This document shows, piece after piece, positions 27,203 through 35,795 of a stretch of 64,000 nt of DNA. The stretch comes from G963677325 sp963677325. GTDB taxonomy: Bacteria; Bacteroidota; Bacteroidia; Bacteroidales; Prolixibacteraceae. A program made the position numbers and the translations under genes. The stretch is from the NCBI GenBank assembly GCA_963677325.2, contig CAXXGM010000003.1, positions 558,001 through 622,000 on the forward strand. The letters are read 5' to 3'. The notes below the pieces were generated by a model that saw only the letters and a program-made list of their open reading frames with translations, made no database searches and had not been told where the DNA came from. Position 1 is the stretch's first letter; every line of letters begins with the position of its first letter.

Positions 27203-28192
27203 ATGATTAAATTTGCTCATATGATTTTAAAGAATGTTCCGGTAATATATTTCGCTCCGCTTCAGGAGTCAACGGATGCGGTGTACAGGAAAGCTCATGC
27301 GGAAGTATTCCGGAATGTTGATAAATATTTTGCTCCTTATATTGTTCGCCAGAATGATGGCACGGTTAAAAATTCCCATTTACGTGATCTCTCTCCCCAA
27401 ATAAACAGGAATTACCATCTTATTCCACAGATTATGGCTGGTAATGCTGAGGATATCCTCTTCCTTTCCAAACTTCTGATCGATTCAGGTCATACTGAAA
27501 TTAACTGGAATCTCGGTTGTCCTTATCCCATGGTAACCAACAAGGGTATGGGTTCAGGCTTGCTATCTTCACCTGAAAAAATTGAAAATATCCTTTCCGA
27601 GTCTTTCCCAAAGCTCTCCCCCTGTCTGATTTCTATTAAATTGCGATCGGGTTTTTTATCATCTGATGAGGTTTTTTCTGTAATTTCTATTTTAAATCAA
27701 TTCCCCTTGCATGAAGTCATTCTTCATCCAAGAACTGCAAAACAGCTTTACAAGGGAATGGCTGATCCGGAAGTTTTTATTCATGCCGCACGGCTAAGTA
27801 AGAATCCCCTGGTTTATAACGGAGATATTCTAACCCGAGATGATTTCAACAGGCTCGATTCTTTGTTTAAAAATAAAACAACATGGATGATTGGCCGCGG
27901 AATTCTTAAAAATCCATTTTTGCCATCTGAAATCAAAGAAGATGCACAATTTGAAGACAGGGCAACGCTTCTGAAGCAATTCCACGATTTGATTTTTGAT
28001 GATTATTCAAAATTGTTGAGTGGAAAGAGTCATTTGCTATTGAAAATGTTAAAATTCTGGAGTTATTTTGGTTATTCATTTCCAGATCCTCATAAGACAC
28101 TAAAAAGAATTAAAAAGGCCGGATCAATGGCTAAATACAATGAGGCTGTACATGAAAATTTCCGGTTATTAATTGATCATGAAGAAAACTAA
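27203..28192 (+). CDS. tRNA-dihydrouridine synthase family protein
   Basis: The 329-residue flavoprotein has the Dus TIM-barrel pattern: YFAPLQEST at the start, PQIMAGN in strand 3, NWNLGCPYPMVTNKGMGSGL with the catalytic cysteine in GCP, IKLRSGF, LHPRTAKQLYKG, VYNGDI and the FMN-binding MIGRGILKNP. It reduces uridines in the D-loop of tRNA. The subfamily (DusA/B/C) cannot be set by eye. The frame extends to a TTG at 27197; ATG codons at 27203 and 27221 are both possible, and 27203 is used here. The 3' end overlaps ybaK by 14 bases. Confidence 0.9.
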   Translation: MIKFAHMILKNVPVIYFAPLQESTDAVYRKAHAEVFRNVDKYFAPYIVRQNDGTVKNSHLRDLSPQINRNYHLIPQIMAGNAEDILFLSKLLIDSGHTEINWNLGCPYPMVTNKGMGSGLLSSPEKIENILSESFPKLSPCLISIKLRSGFLSSDEVFSVISILNQFPLHEVILHPRTAKQLYKGMADPEVFIHAARLSKNPLVYNGDILTRDDFNRLDSLFKNKTTWMIGRGILKNPFLPSEIKEDAQFEDRATLLKQFHDLIFDDYSKLLSGKSHLLLKMLKFWSYFGYSFPDPHKTLKRIKKAGSMAKYNEAVHENFRLLIDHEEN

Positions 28193-28649
28193 TGCAGCAA
28201 GAATACTGGACCGGCTTAAGATGGATTACGAACTTGTAGCGTATGATGTTGATCCGGATGATCTTAGTGCAATCCATTTAGCCGAAACAGCAGGCCTTCC
28301 GTTGGAAAAGATATACAAAACCCTGGTTCTTGAGGGTGACCGAAACGGAATCTTTGTCTGTATCATTCCCGGAGGCAAAGAAATTGATCTTAAAAAAGCA
28401 GCGGTGGTCAGCTCAAACAAAAAAGCGGCCATGATAAAAATGAAGGATCTTGAACCCCTAACAGGTTATATCAGGGGAGGATGTTCTCCTCTTGGAATGA
28501 AAAAGAACTATCCTGTTTTCATTGATGAATCCGCTTTTATTTATCCTTTCCTCTACATAAGTGCCGGTATGCGCGGATTGCAGATTAAAATCAATCCTGA
28601 GGATCTTATTTCAGCTGTAAATGCTGCTAAAGCTGATCTGACATTTTAG
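28179..28649 (+). CDS. ybaK: Cys-tRNA(Pro)/Cys-tRNA(Cys) deacylase (YbaK/EbsC type)
   Basis: The 156-residue protein has the YbaK fold signature: ILDRLKMDYELVAYDVD, LPLEKIYKTLVLEGD, FVCIIPGGKEIDLKKAA, a Lys-rich KMKDLEPLTGYIRGGCSPLG and the terminal INPEDLI. It hydrolyses mischarged Cys-tRNA(Pro). The ATG at 28179 overlaps dus by 14 bases, so the two tRNA-quality genes are co-translated. The stop codon TAG (28647-28649) is the first part of a heptad-repeat tract, suggesting that the repeat grew into the gene end. Confidence 0.9.
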   Translation: MKKTNAARILDRLKMDYELVAYDVDPDDLSAIHLAETAGLPLEKIYKTLVLEGDRNGIFVCIIPGGKEIDLKKAAVVSSNKKAAMIKMKDLEPLTGYIRGGCSPLGMKKNYPVFIDESAFIYPFLYISAGMRGLQIKINPEDLISAVNAAKADLTF

Positions 28650-28678
28650 GCTTTAGGCTTTAGACTGAAGGCTATAGG
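28646..28678. repeat. Heptad-repeat tract at the ybaK stop codon
   Basis: TTT AGGCTTT AGGCTTT AGACTGA AGGCTAT AGG runs in 7-base register. It starts inside the last ybaK codons and stops 8 bases before the end of convergent polA. Confidence 0.65.
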
Positions 28679-28686
28679 AAAAGGTC

Positions 28687-31467
28687 TCAGTGAGCCTGCA
28701 GCCAGTTCTCACCTGCATTCATTTCCACCAGAAGAGGGATTGGTAATTTCACGGCATTCTCCATTTCCTGCTTTACAATTTTCTTTACTTCCTCCAGTTC
28801 CGGTTTATATACGTCAAAGTCCAATTCATCATGTACCTGAAGAATGAGTTTTGAAGTAATACCTTTTTCTTCAAATCGGGCCGCTATGTTAACCATCGCA
28901 ATTTTTATCACATCGGCCGCTGAACCCTGTATCGGTGCATTGATGGCATTTCTTTCAGCGAAGCCTCTTACCGATGCATTGGCGGAGTTGATATCCGCAA
29001 TGTATCGCCTCCTTCCAAGAATTGTTTCGACGTAACCTCTTCTCCGGGCCAGGATTAGTTGTTTGTCCATATATTCCTTTACCTGAGCAAAATTGGCGAA
29101 GTAATCGTCAATGAGTTGCCTGGCTTCATTTCTTGGAATATTCAATCTCTGTGCTAATCCAAAAGCCGAGATCCCGTATAGTATTCCAAAATTGGCAGTT
29201 TTTGCCTTCCGTCTCATATCACCTGTCACCTCATCCAACGGTACATTGAAAATCCGTGAAGCCGTTGCTGCATGAATATCTTCGCCTTTGGTAAAAGCCT
29301 CGGTCATGACTTTATCTCCTGAAAGCGCAGCCATGATGCGAAGTTCAATCTGGGAATAGTCAGCTGCAAGAAAAAGATGGTTCTCACTGCTTGGAATAAA
29401 AGCTTTGCGGATTTCGCGTCCATTCTCATCCCTGATTGGAATATTCTGAAGATTCGGATTATTGGAACTTAATCTGCCAGTAGCTGCAACAGTCTGATTA
29501 AAAGATGAGTGAATTTTTCCCGTTTCAGGATTGATCATTTTAGGCAAGGATTCTACATAAGTAGAAAGAAGTTTTTTGAGTCCTCTGTGCCCGAGGATTT
29601 TTTCTACAATCGGATGCCGGTCTGCCAAATTTAAGAGGACATCCTCACCTGTTGAGTATTGTTTCGTTTTGGTCTTTTTCGCTTTCGGATCAAGTTGTAG
29701 CTTTTCAAACAGGATATAACCGAGCTGTCTGGGAGAGGAGATGTTGAATGATTCACCGGCCAAACCGATAATTTCCTTCTCCAGCTTGTTTATCTGCTCT
29801 TTTAAAACCACTGCATACTCTTCCAGGGCTTTTACATCGATCTTCTGACCAGCCATTTCCATACTGATCAAAACCTTCAGGAGAGGCATTTCCACTTCCC
29901 TGAATAGTTTATTCACTCCTGATTTTTGCATTTCAGCTTCGAGAATCGGCTTAAGCTGGAAAGTTATGTCTGCATCTTCACAAGCATACTCCTTAATTTT
30001 TTCAAGCTCTACTGTCCGCATCGATAATTGGTTCTTGCCCCTATTCCCGATCAGTTCCTCCGTAGGGACTTTCTTGTATCCAAGATAAATTTCGCTCAAG
30101 TAATCCAGATTGTGACGGAGTTCAGGCTGAATGAGGTAATGAGCAACCATAGTATCAAAATATTCCCCTTTAATTTCAATTCCGTATTTTGAAAGAAAAA
30201 GGATATCAAATTTTATGTTTTGCCCGATTTTCAATATCTTTTCATCTGCAAAAACATCCTTAAATTCCTGTACGTTTGAACCGGCCTCTTTTTGATTAGC
30301 CGGCATTGGTATATAATATGCTTCTCCTTTTTTAAAAGCAAAAGACATTCCTACCAAATCATCCGCGTTGGGATCAATCCCTGAGGTTTCTGTATCAAAG
30401 GTGAATTCATGGACTTTGGATAATTCACTGATAAGCAGCAAGCGCTCTACCTGATTATTCACCAAATGATACTTATGCTCCGTCGAATAAATGCTTTCCT
30501 GTTCCTCCTTCCGGTATGTATGGGAAGACATCTGTTCCTGCAAACTGAAAAGAGAACCTTGCTCTGTTGGTGGTGGGGCAGGAGCCGGCTTCTCAAAATT
30601 AGCGCCCAAAACTCTTTCAGCAAGCGCTCTGAATTCCAATTCATTGAAAATTTCACTTAAGGCTGCAGCATTGGGGGCTTTTCGTACAAGGTCTTCGGGC
30701 TTGTAGTCCAATGGCACATCCAAAATGATTTCTGCCAGGTGACGCGACATCCTCACCATTTTCTCACAATTCAGCAGATTTTCTTTAACTTTACCTTTAA
30801 CCTTATCGATATTCTGGTAAATTGCCTCCACACTCCCGAATTCTCCTACAAGCTTCTCTGCCGTAACAGGTCCTATTCCCTGACATCCGGGAATATTGTC
30901 CGAGGAATCACCCATTAACCCTAAAATGTCTATAACCTGTGATGGATTCTTAATCTTGTATTTTTCGCAAATTTCCTTTAGCCCCAATTTTTCAATGCCG
31001 TTCCCCATTCGGTTAGGTTTGTAGATGAAGACGTTTTCCGATACGAGCTGTCCGTAATCCTTATCAGGGGTTACCATATAAACCTGGAAGCCTTGTCTTT
31101 CATAAGTTTTGGCCATTGTTCCGATCACATCATCTGCCTCAAAACCCTCCTTCTCAATAATTGGAATATTGTATCCTCTTATGATTTTCCTGATCCATGG
31201 GATGGCTGTTCGGATATCTTCAGGCATGGATTCCCTTTGAGATTTATAACTTTCAAAAGCCTCATGGCGGAAGGTAGGCCCTTTCATATCGAAGGCTACT
31301 CCGATGTGCGTAGGGTTCTCCGTTCTTAAAAGTTGCTCCAGGGTATTGACAAAACCGAGCATGGCTGAAGTATTCAGCCCTCTTGAATTGATTCTTGGGG
31401 CATTGATAAAGGCGAAGTAGGAACGGTAAATTAAAGCATATGCATCAAGCAGGAAAAGACGGTCCAT
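28687..31467 (-). CDS. polA: DNA polymerase I
   Basis: The 926-residue enzyme has all three domains. The 5'-3' nuclease (1 to about 290) begins RLFLLDAYALIYRSYFAF. The 3'-5' exonuclease (about 330-520) keeps its acids (FDTETSG; GQNIKFD; YACEDADITF), so proofreading should work, unlike in several polA proteins that have lost it. The polymerase (about 540-926) has motif A (FLAADYSQIELRIMAALSGD), motif B (RRKAKTANFGILYG) and motif C (QVHDELDFDV). It fills gaps and removes RNA primers. It is convergent with ybaK and sits 89 bases downstream of the arsR-type gene, whose terminator lies between them. Confidence 0.97.
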   Translation of the reverse strand: MDRLFLLDAYALIYRSYFAFINAPRINSRGLNTSAMLGFVNTLEQLLRTENPTHIGVAFDMKGPTFRHEAFESYKSQRESMPEDIRTAIPWIRKIIRGYNIPIIEKEGFEADDVIGTMAKTYERQGFQVYMVTPDKDYGQLVSENVFIYKPNRMGNGIEKLGLKEICEKYKIKNPSQVIDILGLMGDSSDNIPGCQGIGPVTAEKLVGEFGSVEAIYQNIDKVKGKVKENLLNCEKMVRMSRHLAEIILDVPLDYKPEDLVRKAPNAAALSEIFNELEFRALAERVLGANFEKPAPAPPPTEQGSLFSLQEQMSSHTYRKEEQESIYSTEHKYHLVNNQVERLLLISELSKVHEFTFDTETSGIDPNADDLVGMSFAFKKGEAYYIPMPANQKEAGSNVQEFKDVFADEKILKIGQNIKFDILFLSKYGIEIKGEYFDTMVAHYLIQPELRHNLDYLSEIYLGYKKVPTEELIGNRGKNQLSMRTVELEKIKEYACEDADITFQLKPILEAEMQKSGVNKLFREVEMPLLKVLISMEMAGQKIDVKALEEYAVVLKEQINKLEKEIIGLAGESFNISSPRQLGYILFEKLQLDPKAKKTKTKQYSTGEDVLLNLADRHPIVEKILGHRGLKKLLSTYVESLPKMINPETGKIHSSFNQTVAATGRLSSNNPNLQNIPIRDENGREIRKAFIPSSENHLFLAADYSQIELRIMAALSGDKVMTEAFTKGEDIHAATASRIFNVPLDEVTGDMRRKAKTANFGILYGISAFGLAQRLNIPRNEARQLIDDYFANFAQVKEYMDKQLILARRRGYVETILGRRRYIADINSANASVRGFAERNAINAPIQGSAADVIKIAMVNIAARFEEKGITSKLILQVHDELDFDVYKPELEEVKKIVKQEMENAVKLPIPLLVEMNAGENWLQAH

Positions 31468-31502
31468 CTTAAAATTCTATTTCAATTCGATATAAAATTA
31501 AT

Positions 31503-31533
31503 AAAAAAGCCGGCAGAAATTTTCTTGCCGGCT
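31503..31533 (-). terminator. Terminator of the arsR-type gene
   Basis: On the minus strand AGCCGGCA... (31533-31526) pairs with ...TGCCGGCT (31515-31508) and is followed by six T. It begins 24 bases after the arsR stop and separates it from polA. Confidence 0.8.
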
Positions 31534-31556
31534 AATTATATTATCAGGAATGATTC

Positions 31557-31859
31557 TCAATTTTCACAGGAACACTTTTCTATGCAATCGAGGAGACCGT
31601 TTAACTCTTTATGTTTGAGAAAATAATAGGTGTTTTTTCCGTCACGCTTCGAACCAAGTACTCCCTTGTTTTTCAGGATACCCAAATGATGTGAAGTGGT
31701 GGACTGTTCGATCCCCAGTCTTTCATGAATCTCAGTTACAGTAAGTTTAACTCCCCCGTCAAGAAAACCGACAATAGCAATTCGCATCGGATGAGCAATC
31801 GCCTTTAGCATTTCAGCTGCCATCGGTAATTTTTCAATATCAATTTCTGAATAGTTCAT
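31557..31859 (-). CDS. ArsR-type winged-helix regulator
   Basis: The 100-residue protein has the ArsR/SmtB fold: MLKAIAHPMRIAIVGFL, the recognition region GIEQSTTSHHLGILKNKGVLG, and the wing KRDGKNTYYFL. The classical arsenic motif ELCVCD in helix 3 is absent. The C-terminus has a Cys-rich tail (LLDCIEKCSCEN, ending C-x5-C-x-C in form), which could bind a thiophilic metal or respond to oxidants (inference). No transporter gene is next to it. The frame is open up to 31907, but the ATG at 31859 is preferred as it follows a full promoter. It is divergent from the polyprenyl synthetase gene. Confidence 0.85.
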   Translation of the reverse strand: MNYSEIDIEKLPMAAEMLKAIAHPMRIAIVGFLDGGVKLTVTEIHERLGIEQSTTSHHLGILKNKGVLGSKRDGKNTYYFLKHKELNGLLDCIEKCSCEN

Positions 31860-31904
31860 TTTAATAAAGTGAAAAGGGTAATAATAAAGTTTTATTTTGA
31901 TGTG

Positions 31905-31936
31905 CAAATATATGAATATATAATTTTATAAACAAA
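31905..31936 (-). promoter_or_regulatory. Promoter of the arsR-type gene with overlapping dyad
   Basis: On the minus strand TTTG (31936-31933), 20 bases, then TATATTTG (31912-31905) match the full Bacteroidota promoter. An ATATAT-GA-ATATAT dyad (31908-31921) overlaps the -7 box and could be an operator for self-repression. Confidence 0.65.
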
Positions 31937-32000
31937 CTATTCAAAAAGTCGAAAAAAGGGGGTTTCTACGGATTATTTTAGTCTCAAATCAATGTTAAAT

Positions 32001-32019
32001 ATATGATATAAAATCATAT
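32001..32019. promoter_or_regulatory. Palindrome in the arsR / prenyl synthetase divergent region
   Basis: ATATGAT (32001-32007), ATAAA, ATCATAT (32013-32019) is a perfect dyad, about 80 bases from the arsR -7 box and 80 bases before the prenyl synthetase -7 box. It may be a second operator. Confidence 0.4.
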
Positions 32020-32100
32020 GTGATAATTGGCGCTTGTGTTTTCGCAGCTAAAATATTTTTATAATTTAGAACCTATACAAACAGTATTTAAATATTTTCT

Positions 32101-32108
32101 TACCTTTG
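32101..32108 (+). promoter_or_regulatory. -7 promoter box of the polyprenyl synthetase gene
   Basis: TACCTTTG fits TAnnTTTG, 28 bases before the ATG at 32137. No TTTG is found 19-20 bases upstream. Confidence 0.5.
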
Positions 32109-32136
32109 AGCAGCAAGGGAATGTAAAAAAAATAAA

Positions 32137-33111
32137 ATGGTATCTACCGGACTAATAACGCAGCCTATAGCCGAGGAGTTAAAGCAATTTGAGCCTTTTT
32201 TCCAAAAGTCAACAAAATCAGATCTTCCTTTGCTTAATTCAATTATCAATTATATCCTGAGGCGAAAAGGGAAACAAATGCGTCCGATGATGGTCTTTCT
32301 GGCGGCCAAACTCAATGGAGTTTTTAATGAAAGGACCTTTCATGCGGCCCTTACTGTTGAACTGCTTCACACGGCCACGCTGGTACACGACGATGTTGTG
32401 GATGAATCTTTTCAACGCAGAGGATTCTTATCTGTAAATGCAATCTGGAAAAATAAAATTGCTGTCCTTGTAGGTGATTTCATTCTGGCAAAAGGACTGC
32501 TCTGGACCATTGAGCACAAGGATTACGATGTTCTTCAGCACATCTCTGATTCGGTACGCGATATGAGTGAAGGAGAACTTTTGCAGATTGAAAAGGCACG
32601 TAAGCTAGACATCAATGAGGAGGTTTATTTCGAGATCATCCGTAAAAAAACCGCCTCGCTTCTTTCCACCAGTGCAGCGGTTGGGACTTGCTCGGTTACA
32701 TCTGATCCTGAAAAGATAAACCGGATGAAGCTTTTTGGTGAATATGCCGGTATTGCTTTTCAGATTAAGGATGACCTGTTCGATTATCAGAAATCAAATA
32801 TTCTTGGAAAACCAACGGGAAATGACCTCCGCGAGAAAAAGCTGACGCTGCCTCTTATTTATGCCCTCAACAATTGCCATAATGGCGAAAAGTCCCGCAT
32901 CCTGGGAATCGTGCGCAGTCATAAGAAAACATCAGACAATCTTCGTGAAATCTCAGAATTTGTCCAATCAAAAGGAGGTTTCAAATACGCAGAACAAGTT
33001 ATGCACGACTACAGCCAAAAAGCTCTGGACCTTTTATCTGATTACCCCGAATCATCTGTAAAAACGGCCATGCAGGAATATGTCTATTACATTACTTCAA
33101 GAGAGAAATAG
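32137..33111 (+). CDS. Polyprenyl (long-chain prenyl diphosphate) synthetase
   Basis: The 324-residue enzyme has both aspartate-rich motifs: the first in LVHDDVVDES (D85, D86, D89) and the second in FQIKDDLFDYQ (D212, D213, D216), plus GKQMRP (45-50) and the KPTGNDLREKK loop. It adds isopentenyl units in trans to make the side chain of menaquinone. The residues ahead of the first Asp motif are small-side-chain (Ala80, Thr81), which in this family allows long products, but exact length cannot be read. It is a single-gene unit. Confidence 0.92.
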   Translation: MVSTGLITQPIAEELKQFEPFFQKSTKSDLPLLNSIINYILRRKGKQMRPMMVFLAAKLNGVFNERTFHAALTVELLHTATLVHDDVVDESFQRRGFLSVNAIWKNKIAVLVGDFILAKGLLWTIEHKDYDVLQHISDSVRDMSEGELLQIEKARKLDINEEVYFEIIRKKTASLLSTSAAVGTCSVTSDPEKINRMKLFGEYAGIAFQIKDDLFDYQKSNILGKPTGNDLREKKLTLPLIYALNNCHNGEKSRILGIVRSHKKTSDNLREISEFVQSKGGFKYAEQVMHDYSQKALDLLSDYPESSVKTAMQEYVYYITSREK

Positions 33112-33334
33112 ATTTGATGTGTTAATGTTTTGATGCGGTGTTGTGCTGATCCGGTAACAGGGGTGATAAGCGGATTTGCTACATTCTGTTTTAAGTTTAA
33201 GTTTCCTTCGACTGTCTCCGGTAGGACTTTAAACTAAGGGAGAAATACACTGATTAAAAAGCATTCATCAGGTGAATTGGTTCGAACTGATTCCCTTTAT
33301 ACTTTAAACCTAAAATGAGGATGCAGTAGAATAG

Positions 33335-34204
33335 TTAGAAATATGCAACCGGTTTATTTTTTATTACAGATAGAACATTGTTTGCAAGGCGGCTCGCTCC
33401 TATCCTGAAAAGCTTATTGTTCAGCCATTCTTCTCCAAGGATCTCTTTTACGATTGCCACATATTTGATGGCTTCCGAAGTTTCTGAAATTCCGCCTGCC
33501 GCTTTAAAGCCGACTTTTCGACCGGTTTTCTTATGAAATTCTTTGATTGCATTACACATGATCCAGGCCGCTTCAGGAGTCGCGGCCGGCTCCAGTTTGC
33601 CGGTTGAGGTTTTGATGAAATCTGCTCCGGTCTGCATGGCGAGCCAAGACGCTCTCCATATATTTTCATAGGATTTCAGTGCACCTGTTTCAATGATAAC
33701 TTTTAAAAGAGCTTTTCCGCAGGCTATCTTCAGCAGATCGATTTCCCTGGTAATCTCTGAATAATTAGCCGAAAGAAATTCGTTGACTGAAATGACGATA
33801 TCAATTTCATCAGCCCCTTTGTTTACAGCCATTCGTGTTTCCAGCTCCTTCACTTCAATGAAGGTCATGGAAGAGGGAAACCCCCCGGCCACTGCTGCTA
33901 TCCGGACCTCTGGAATCAGCAGGTTTTTTCTAATTACTGCTGTGAGATTAGGATAGGTACAAATGGCAGCCACATTCGGTAAACCTGGGAAATGCATTTG
34001 AAAAGCGGTTACATCAGCTGCAAGTTTTTCTGCCTGATCACGCGTATCGGTGGCACTAAGGATGGTCAAATCAATGGATGAAAGAATCAGTTCCAGATTT
34101 CCACTTTGATTTAAATCCGGTGAATTTAGGATTATTTGATTCACAGAATCTTCCACTTCACCGGGAGAAAACTTCCTCTCAATATTTTCCAGAAGCCATT
34201 TCAT
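33335..34204 (-). CDS. deoC: Deoxyribose-phosphate aldolase
   Basis: The 289-residue class I aldolase keeps the Schiff-base lysine (K198 in ADFIKTSTGK) and the second lysine (K234 in VGFKAAGGI), along with DIVISVNEF (D135-type acid) and VAAICTYP. It splits 2-deoxyribose 5-phosphate into glyceraldehyde 3-phosphate and acetaldehyde in nucleoside breakdown. A GTG at 34228 would add eight residues; the ATG at 34204 is chosen. It is the last gene of the minus-strand run yqaA-dtd-mazG-deoC. Confidence 0.93.
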   Translation of the reverse strand: MKWLLENIERKFSPGEVEDSVNQIILNSPDLNQSGNLELILSSIDLTILSATDTRDQAEKLAADVTAFQMHFPGLPNVAAICTYPNLTAVIRKNLLIPEVRIAAVAGGFPSSMTFIEVKELETRMAVNKGADEIDIVISVNEFLSANYSEITREIDLLKIACGKALLKVIIETGALKSYENIWRASWLAMQTGADFIKTSTGKLEPAATPEAAWIMCNAIKEFHKKTGRKVGFKAAGGISETSEAIKYVAIVKEILGEEWLNNKLFRIGASRLANNVLSVIKNKPVAYF

Positions 34205-34289
34205 TTTATCTGTTGTTTCAATTGTCACGTAATTTAAAGTTTTTCCGGAGTAAAATGCGGGAGGGAATTATTATATTATTGATAAAGTT

Positions 34290-34637
34290 TCACGAAAACA
34301 ATTTGTCATTGTTCAGATGCCGATTTTCGTCACGGCTGGTTTTCTTTTCAATATTCTTTTGAAAAGCCTTCGTCAGATCGACTCCTGTCTGGTTGGCAAT
34401 ACAGATCAGTACCCAAAGCAGATCGGCCAGTTCATCGCCAAGATCCGCGTTCGCCTCCTGCTCATTCTTAAATGACTGATCGCCATAGCGCCTGGAGATA
34501 ATGCGGGCTACTTCGCCAGCTTCTTCTGTCAGAATGGCCATGTTGGTCAATTCGCTGAAATAGCGGACTCCGTATTTCATGATCCATTCATGAACAATGG
34601 CCTGTGCGTCGCGTAAGGATAGTTCTTCTTTAGACAT
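34290..34637 (-). CDS. MazG-like nucleotide pyrophosphohydrolase
   Basis: The 115-residue all-alpha protein has the MazG metal site: LTEEAGEVARIISRRYG (EExxE) and, one helix later, GDELADLLWVLICIANQ (ExxD). Single-domain members clean non-standard nucleoside triphosphates. The C-terminus (FQKNIEKKTSRDENRH) is a basic tail. Its ATG lies at the edge of a heptad-repeat tract (TCTAATG on the minus strand is part of the repeat words), so repeat growth has replaced the normal upstream region. It stands between dtd and deoC. Confidence 0.9.
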   Translation of the reverse strand: MSKEELSLRDAQAIVHEWIMKYGVRYFSELTNMAILTEEAGEVARIISRRYGDQSFKNEQEANADLGDELADLLWVLICIANQTGVDLTKAFQKNIEKKTSRDENRHLNNDKLFS

Positions 34638-34667
34638 TAGACTTTAGGCTTTAGACTTTAGGACTAC
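34635..34667. repeat. Heptad-repeat tract reaching the mazG start codon
   Basis: AGACTTT AGGCTTT AGACTTT AGGACT follows in 7-base register from 34639, immediately upstream (minus strand) of the mazG ATG at 34637-34635. Confidence 0.65.
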
Positions 34668-34682
34668 ACATCGTGAAAGTCT

Positions 34683-34724
34683 GATTACTGTTTACCGATT
34701 ACTGTTTACTGATTACTGTTCACT
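34683..34724. repeat. 14-base tandem repeat, three copies
   Basis: GATTACTGTTTACC, GATTACTGTTTACT and GATTACTGTTCACT are adjacent (34683-34696, 34697-34710, 34711-34724), ending two bases before the dtd stop codon. Differences are single-base. Confidence 0.85.
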
Positions 34725-34726
34725 AT

Positions 34727-35182
34727 TTAAAAATCCCTGTTCCTGGAATCGATGATGATGGTGACCGGCCCGTCATTGATCAATTCAACTTTCATCATCG
34801 CGCCGAACTCTCCGGTTTTGACTTCCTTGCTGATGGATGAACTCAATGAATCGACAAAACGGTTGTATAATGGAATTGAAATGTCCGGGCTGGCCGCATT
34901 AATGTAAGAGGGCCGGTTGCCTTTTTTCGTTTTGGCATGAAGCGTAAACTGGCTGACGACCAGAATCTCCCCTTCGATGTCCATAACCGATAGGTTCATG
35001 ACTCCATTTTCATCGTCAAAGATCCGCAACCGGGAGATTTTTTTCACCATCCATTCCAGGTCTTCGCCGGAATCTGCATTTTCAAAACCCGCTAAAACAA
35101 GAAGTCCTTTGCCTATTGATGATTTGATTTTTTCTTCTATTGTGACAGAGGCTTTTTTGACCCTTTGTATTACTACTCTCAT
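34727..35182 (-). CDS. dtd: D-aminoacyl-tRNA deacylase
   Basis: The 151-residue protein begins MRVVIQRVKKASVTIE and has the two active-site signatures of DTD: SQFTLHA (about 94-100) and NDGPVTIIID (about 136-145, in place of the usual NxGPVT). It hydrolyses D-aminoacyl-tRNA and glycyl-tRNA(Ala). Length is standard. It is downstream of yqaA by 61 bases and upstream of mazG; the gap to mazG is filled by the tandem and heptad repeats. Confidence 0.95.
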   Translation of the reverse strand: MRVVIQRVKKASVTIEEKIKSSIGKGLLVLAGFENADSGEDLEWMVKKISRLRIFDDENGVMNLSVMDIEGEILVVSQFTLHAKTKKGNRPSYINAASPDISIPLYNRFVDSLSSSISKEVKTGEFGAMMKVELINDGPVTIIIDSRNRDF

Positions 35183-35243
35183 AAGATCAGATTATGATCC
35201 GAAAATAAGGATTTATGTGATTGGGTGAACCTGGGAGTGAAAT

Positions 35244-35687
35244 TTACATCATCAATTTTAAAGCCCAGATTACAAATGCATAGCGTATTACCTTTCCTGC
35301 AAGCATAAACAATGTAGTGAAAACAGGTGATATCCTGAAAAATCCAAGGCCAAGAATGACTACGTCCCCGATGATGGGAACAAAAGACAGAGCGGCAATG
35401 GGAGGGCCAAATCGATTCAGCTTCGGAAGTATGGCATGAATTTTTTCCTCTTTCACTTTGGCATATTTTTCAATCCAGTGAATGTTTCCGAGATATCCAA
35501 GATAATAAATTGATATCCCTCCGAGCATATTGCTTACACTTGCCACAATCAGGCAACTCATGGGATTGAATCCAGCCAGAATAAGCAGTGTCAGAACGGA
35601 TTCGGAGTTAAATGGGAAAATGGAACCGGAAAGTATTCCGGCAAGGAAAAGACCAAACAGTCCGTAATGATGAAAGAATTCGACCAT
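35244..35687 (-). CDS. YqaA-family small membrane protein (VTT/DedA-like)
   Basis: The 147-residue hydrophobic protein has about four membrane segments. SGSIFPFNSESVLTLLIL and the later SFVPIIGDVVILGLGFFR with a glycine-rich turn are typical of the YqaA branch of the SNARE-associated/VTT superfamily, whose DedA relatives flip lipids across membranes. The branch itself has no firm function. It is the first gene of a minus-strand run with dtd, mazG and deoC. Confidence 0.85.
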   Translation of the reverse strand: MVEFFHHYGLFGLFLAGILSGSIFPFNSESVLTLLILAGFNPMSCLIVASVSNMLGGISIYYLGYLGNIHWIEKYAKVKEEKIHAILPKLNRFGPPIAALSFVPIIGDVVILGLGFFRISPVFTTLFMLAGKVIRYAFVIWALKLMM

Positions 35688-35706
35688 GCGGCAAAGGTAG
35701 GAAAAA

Positions 35707-35793
35707 AGGCTTTAGGCTGAAGACTGAAGCCTTTATGGATCCGAGCTTAGAATTGCCCCTTTACCTAAAGTCTATAGTCTATAGCCTAAAGCC
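35707..35793. repeat. Heptad-repeat element with inverted ends, next to the sulfatase stop
   Basis: AGGCTTT AGGCTGA AGACTGA AGCCTTT (from about 35708) and the inverse set (minus strand AGGCTTT AGGCTAT AGACTAT AGACTTT AGG, about 35793-35763) flank a spacer of about 30 bases. It abuts the sulfatase stop codon at 35796-35798. Confidence 0.7.
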
Positions 35794-35795
35794 TC

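Noticed and set aside
31557..31859. Arsenic-sensing ArsR
   Set aside because: The helix-3 ELCVCD-type motif is absent and no arsenic genes are nearby; only the fold is supported.
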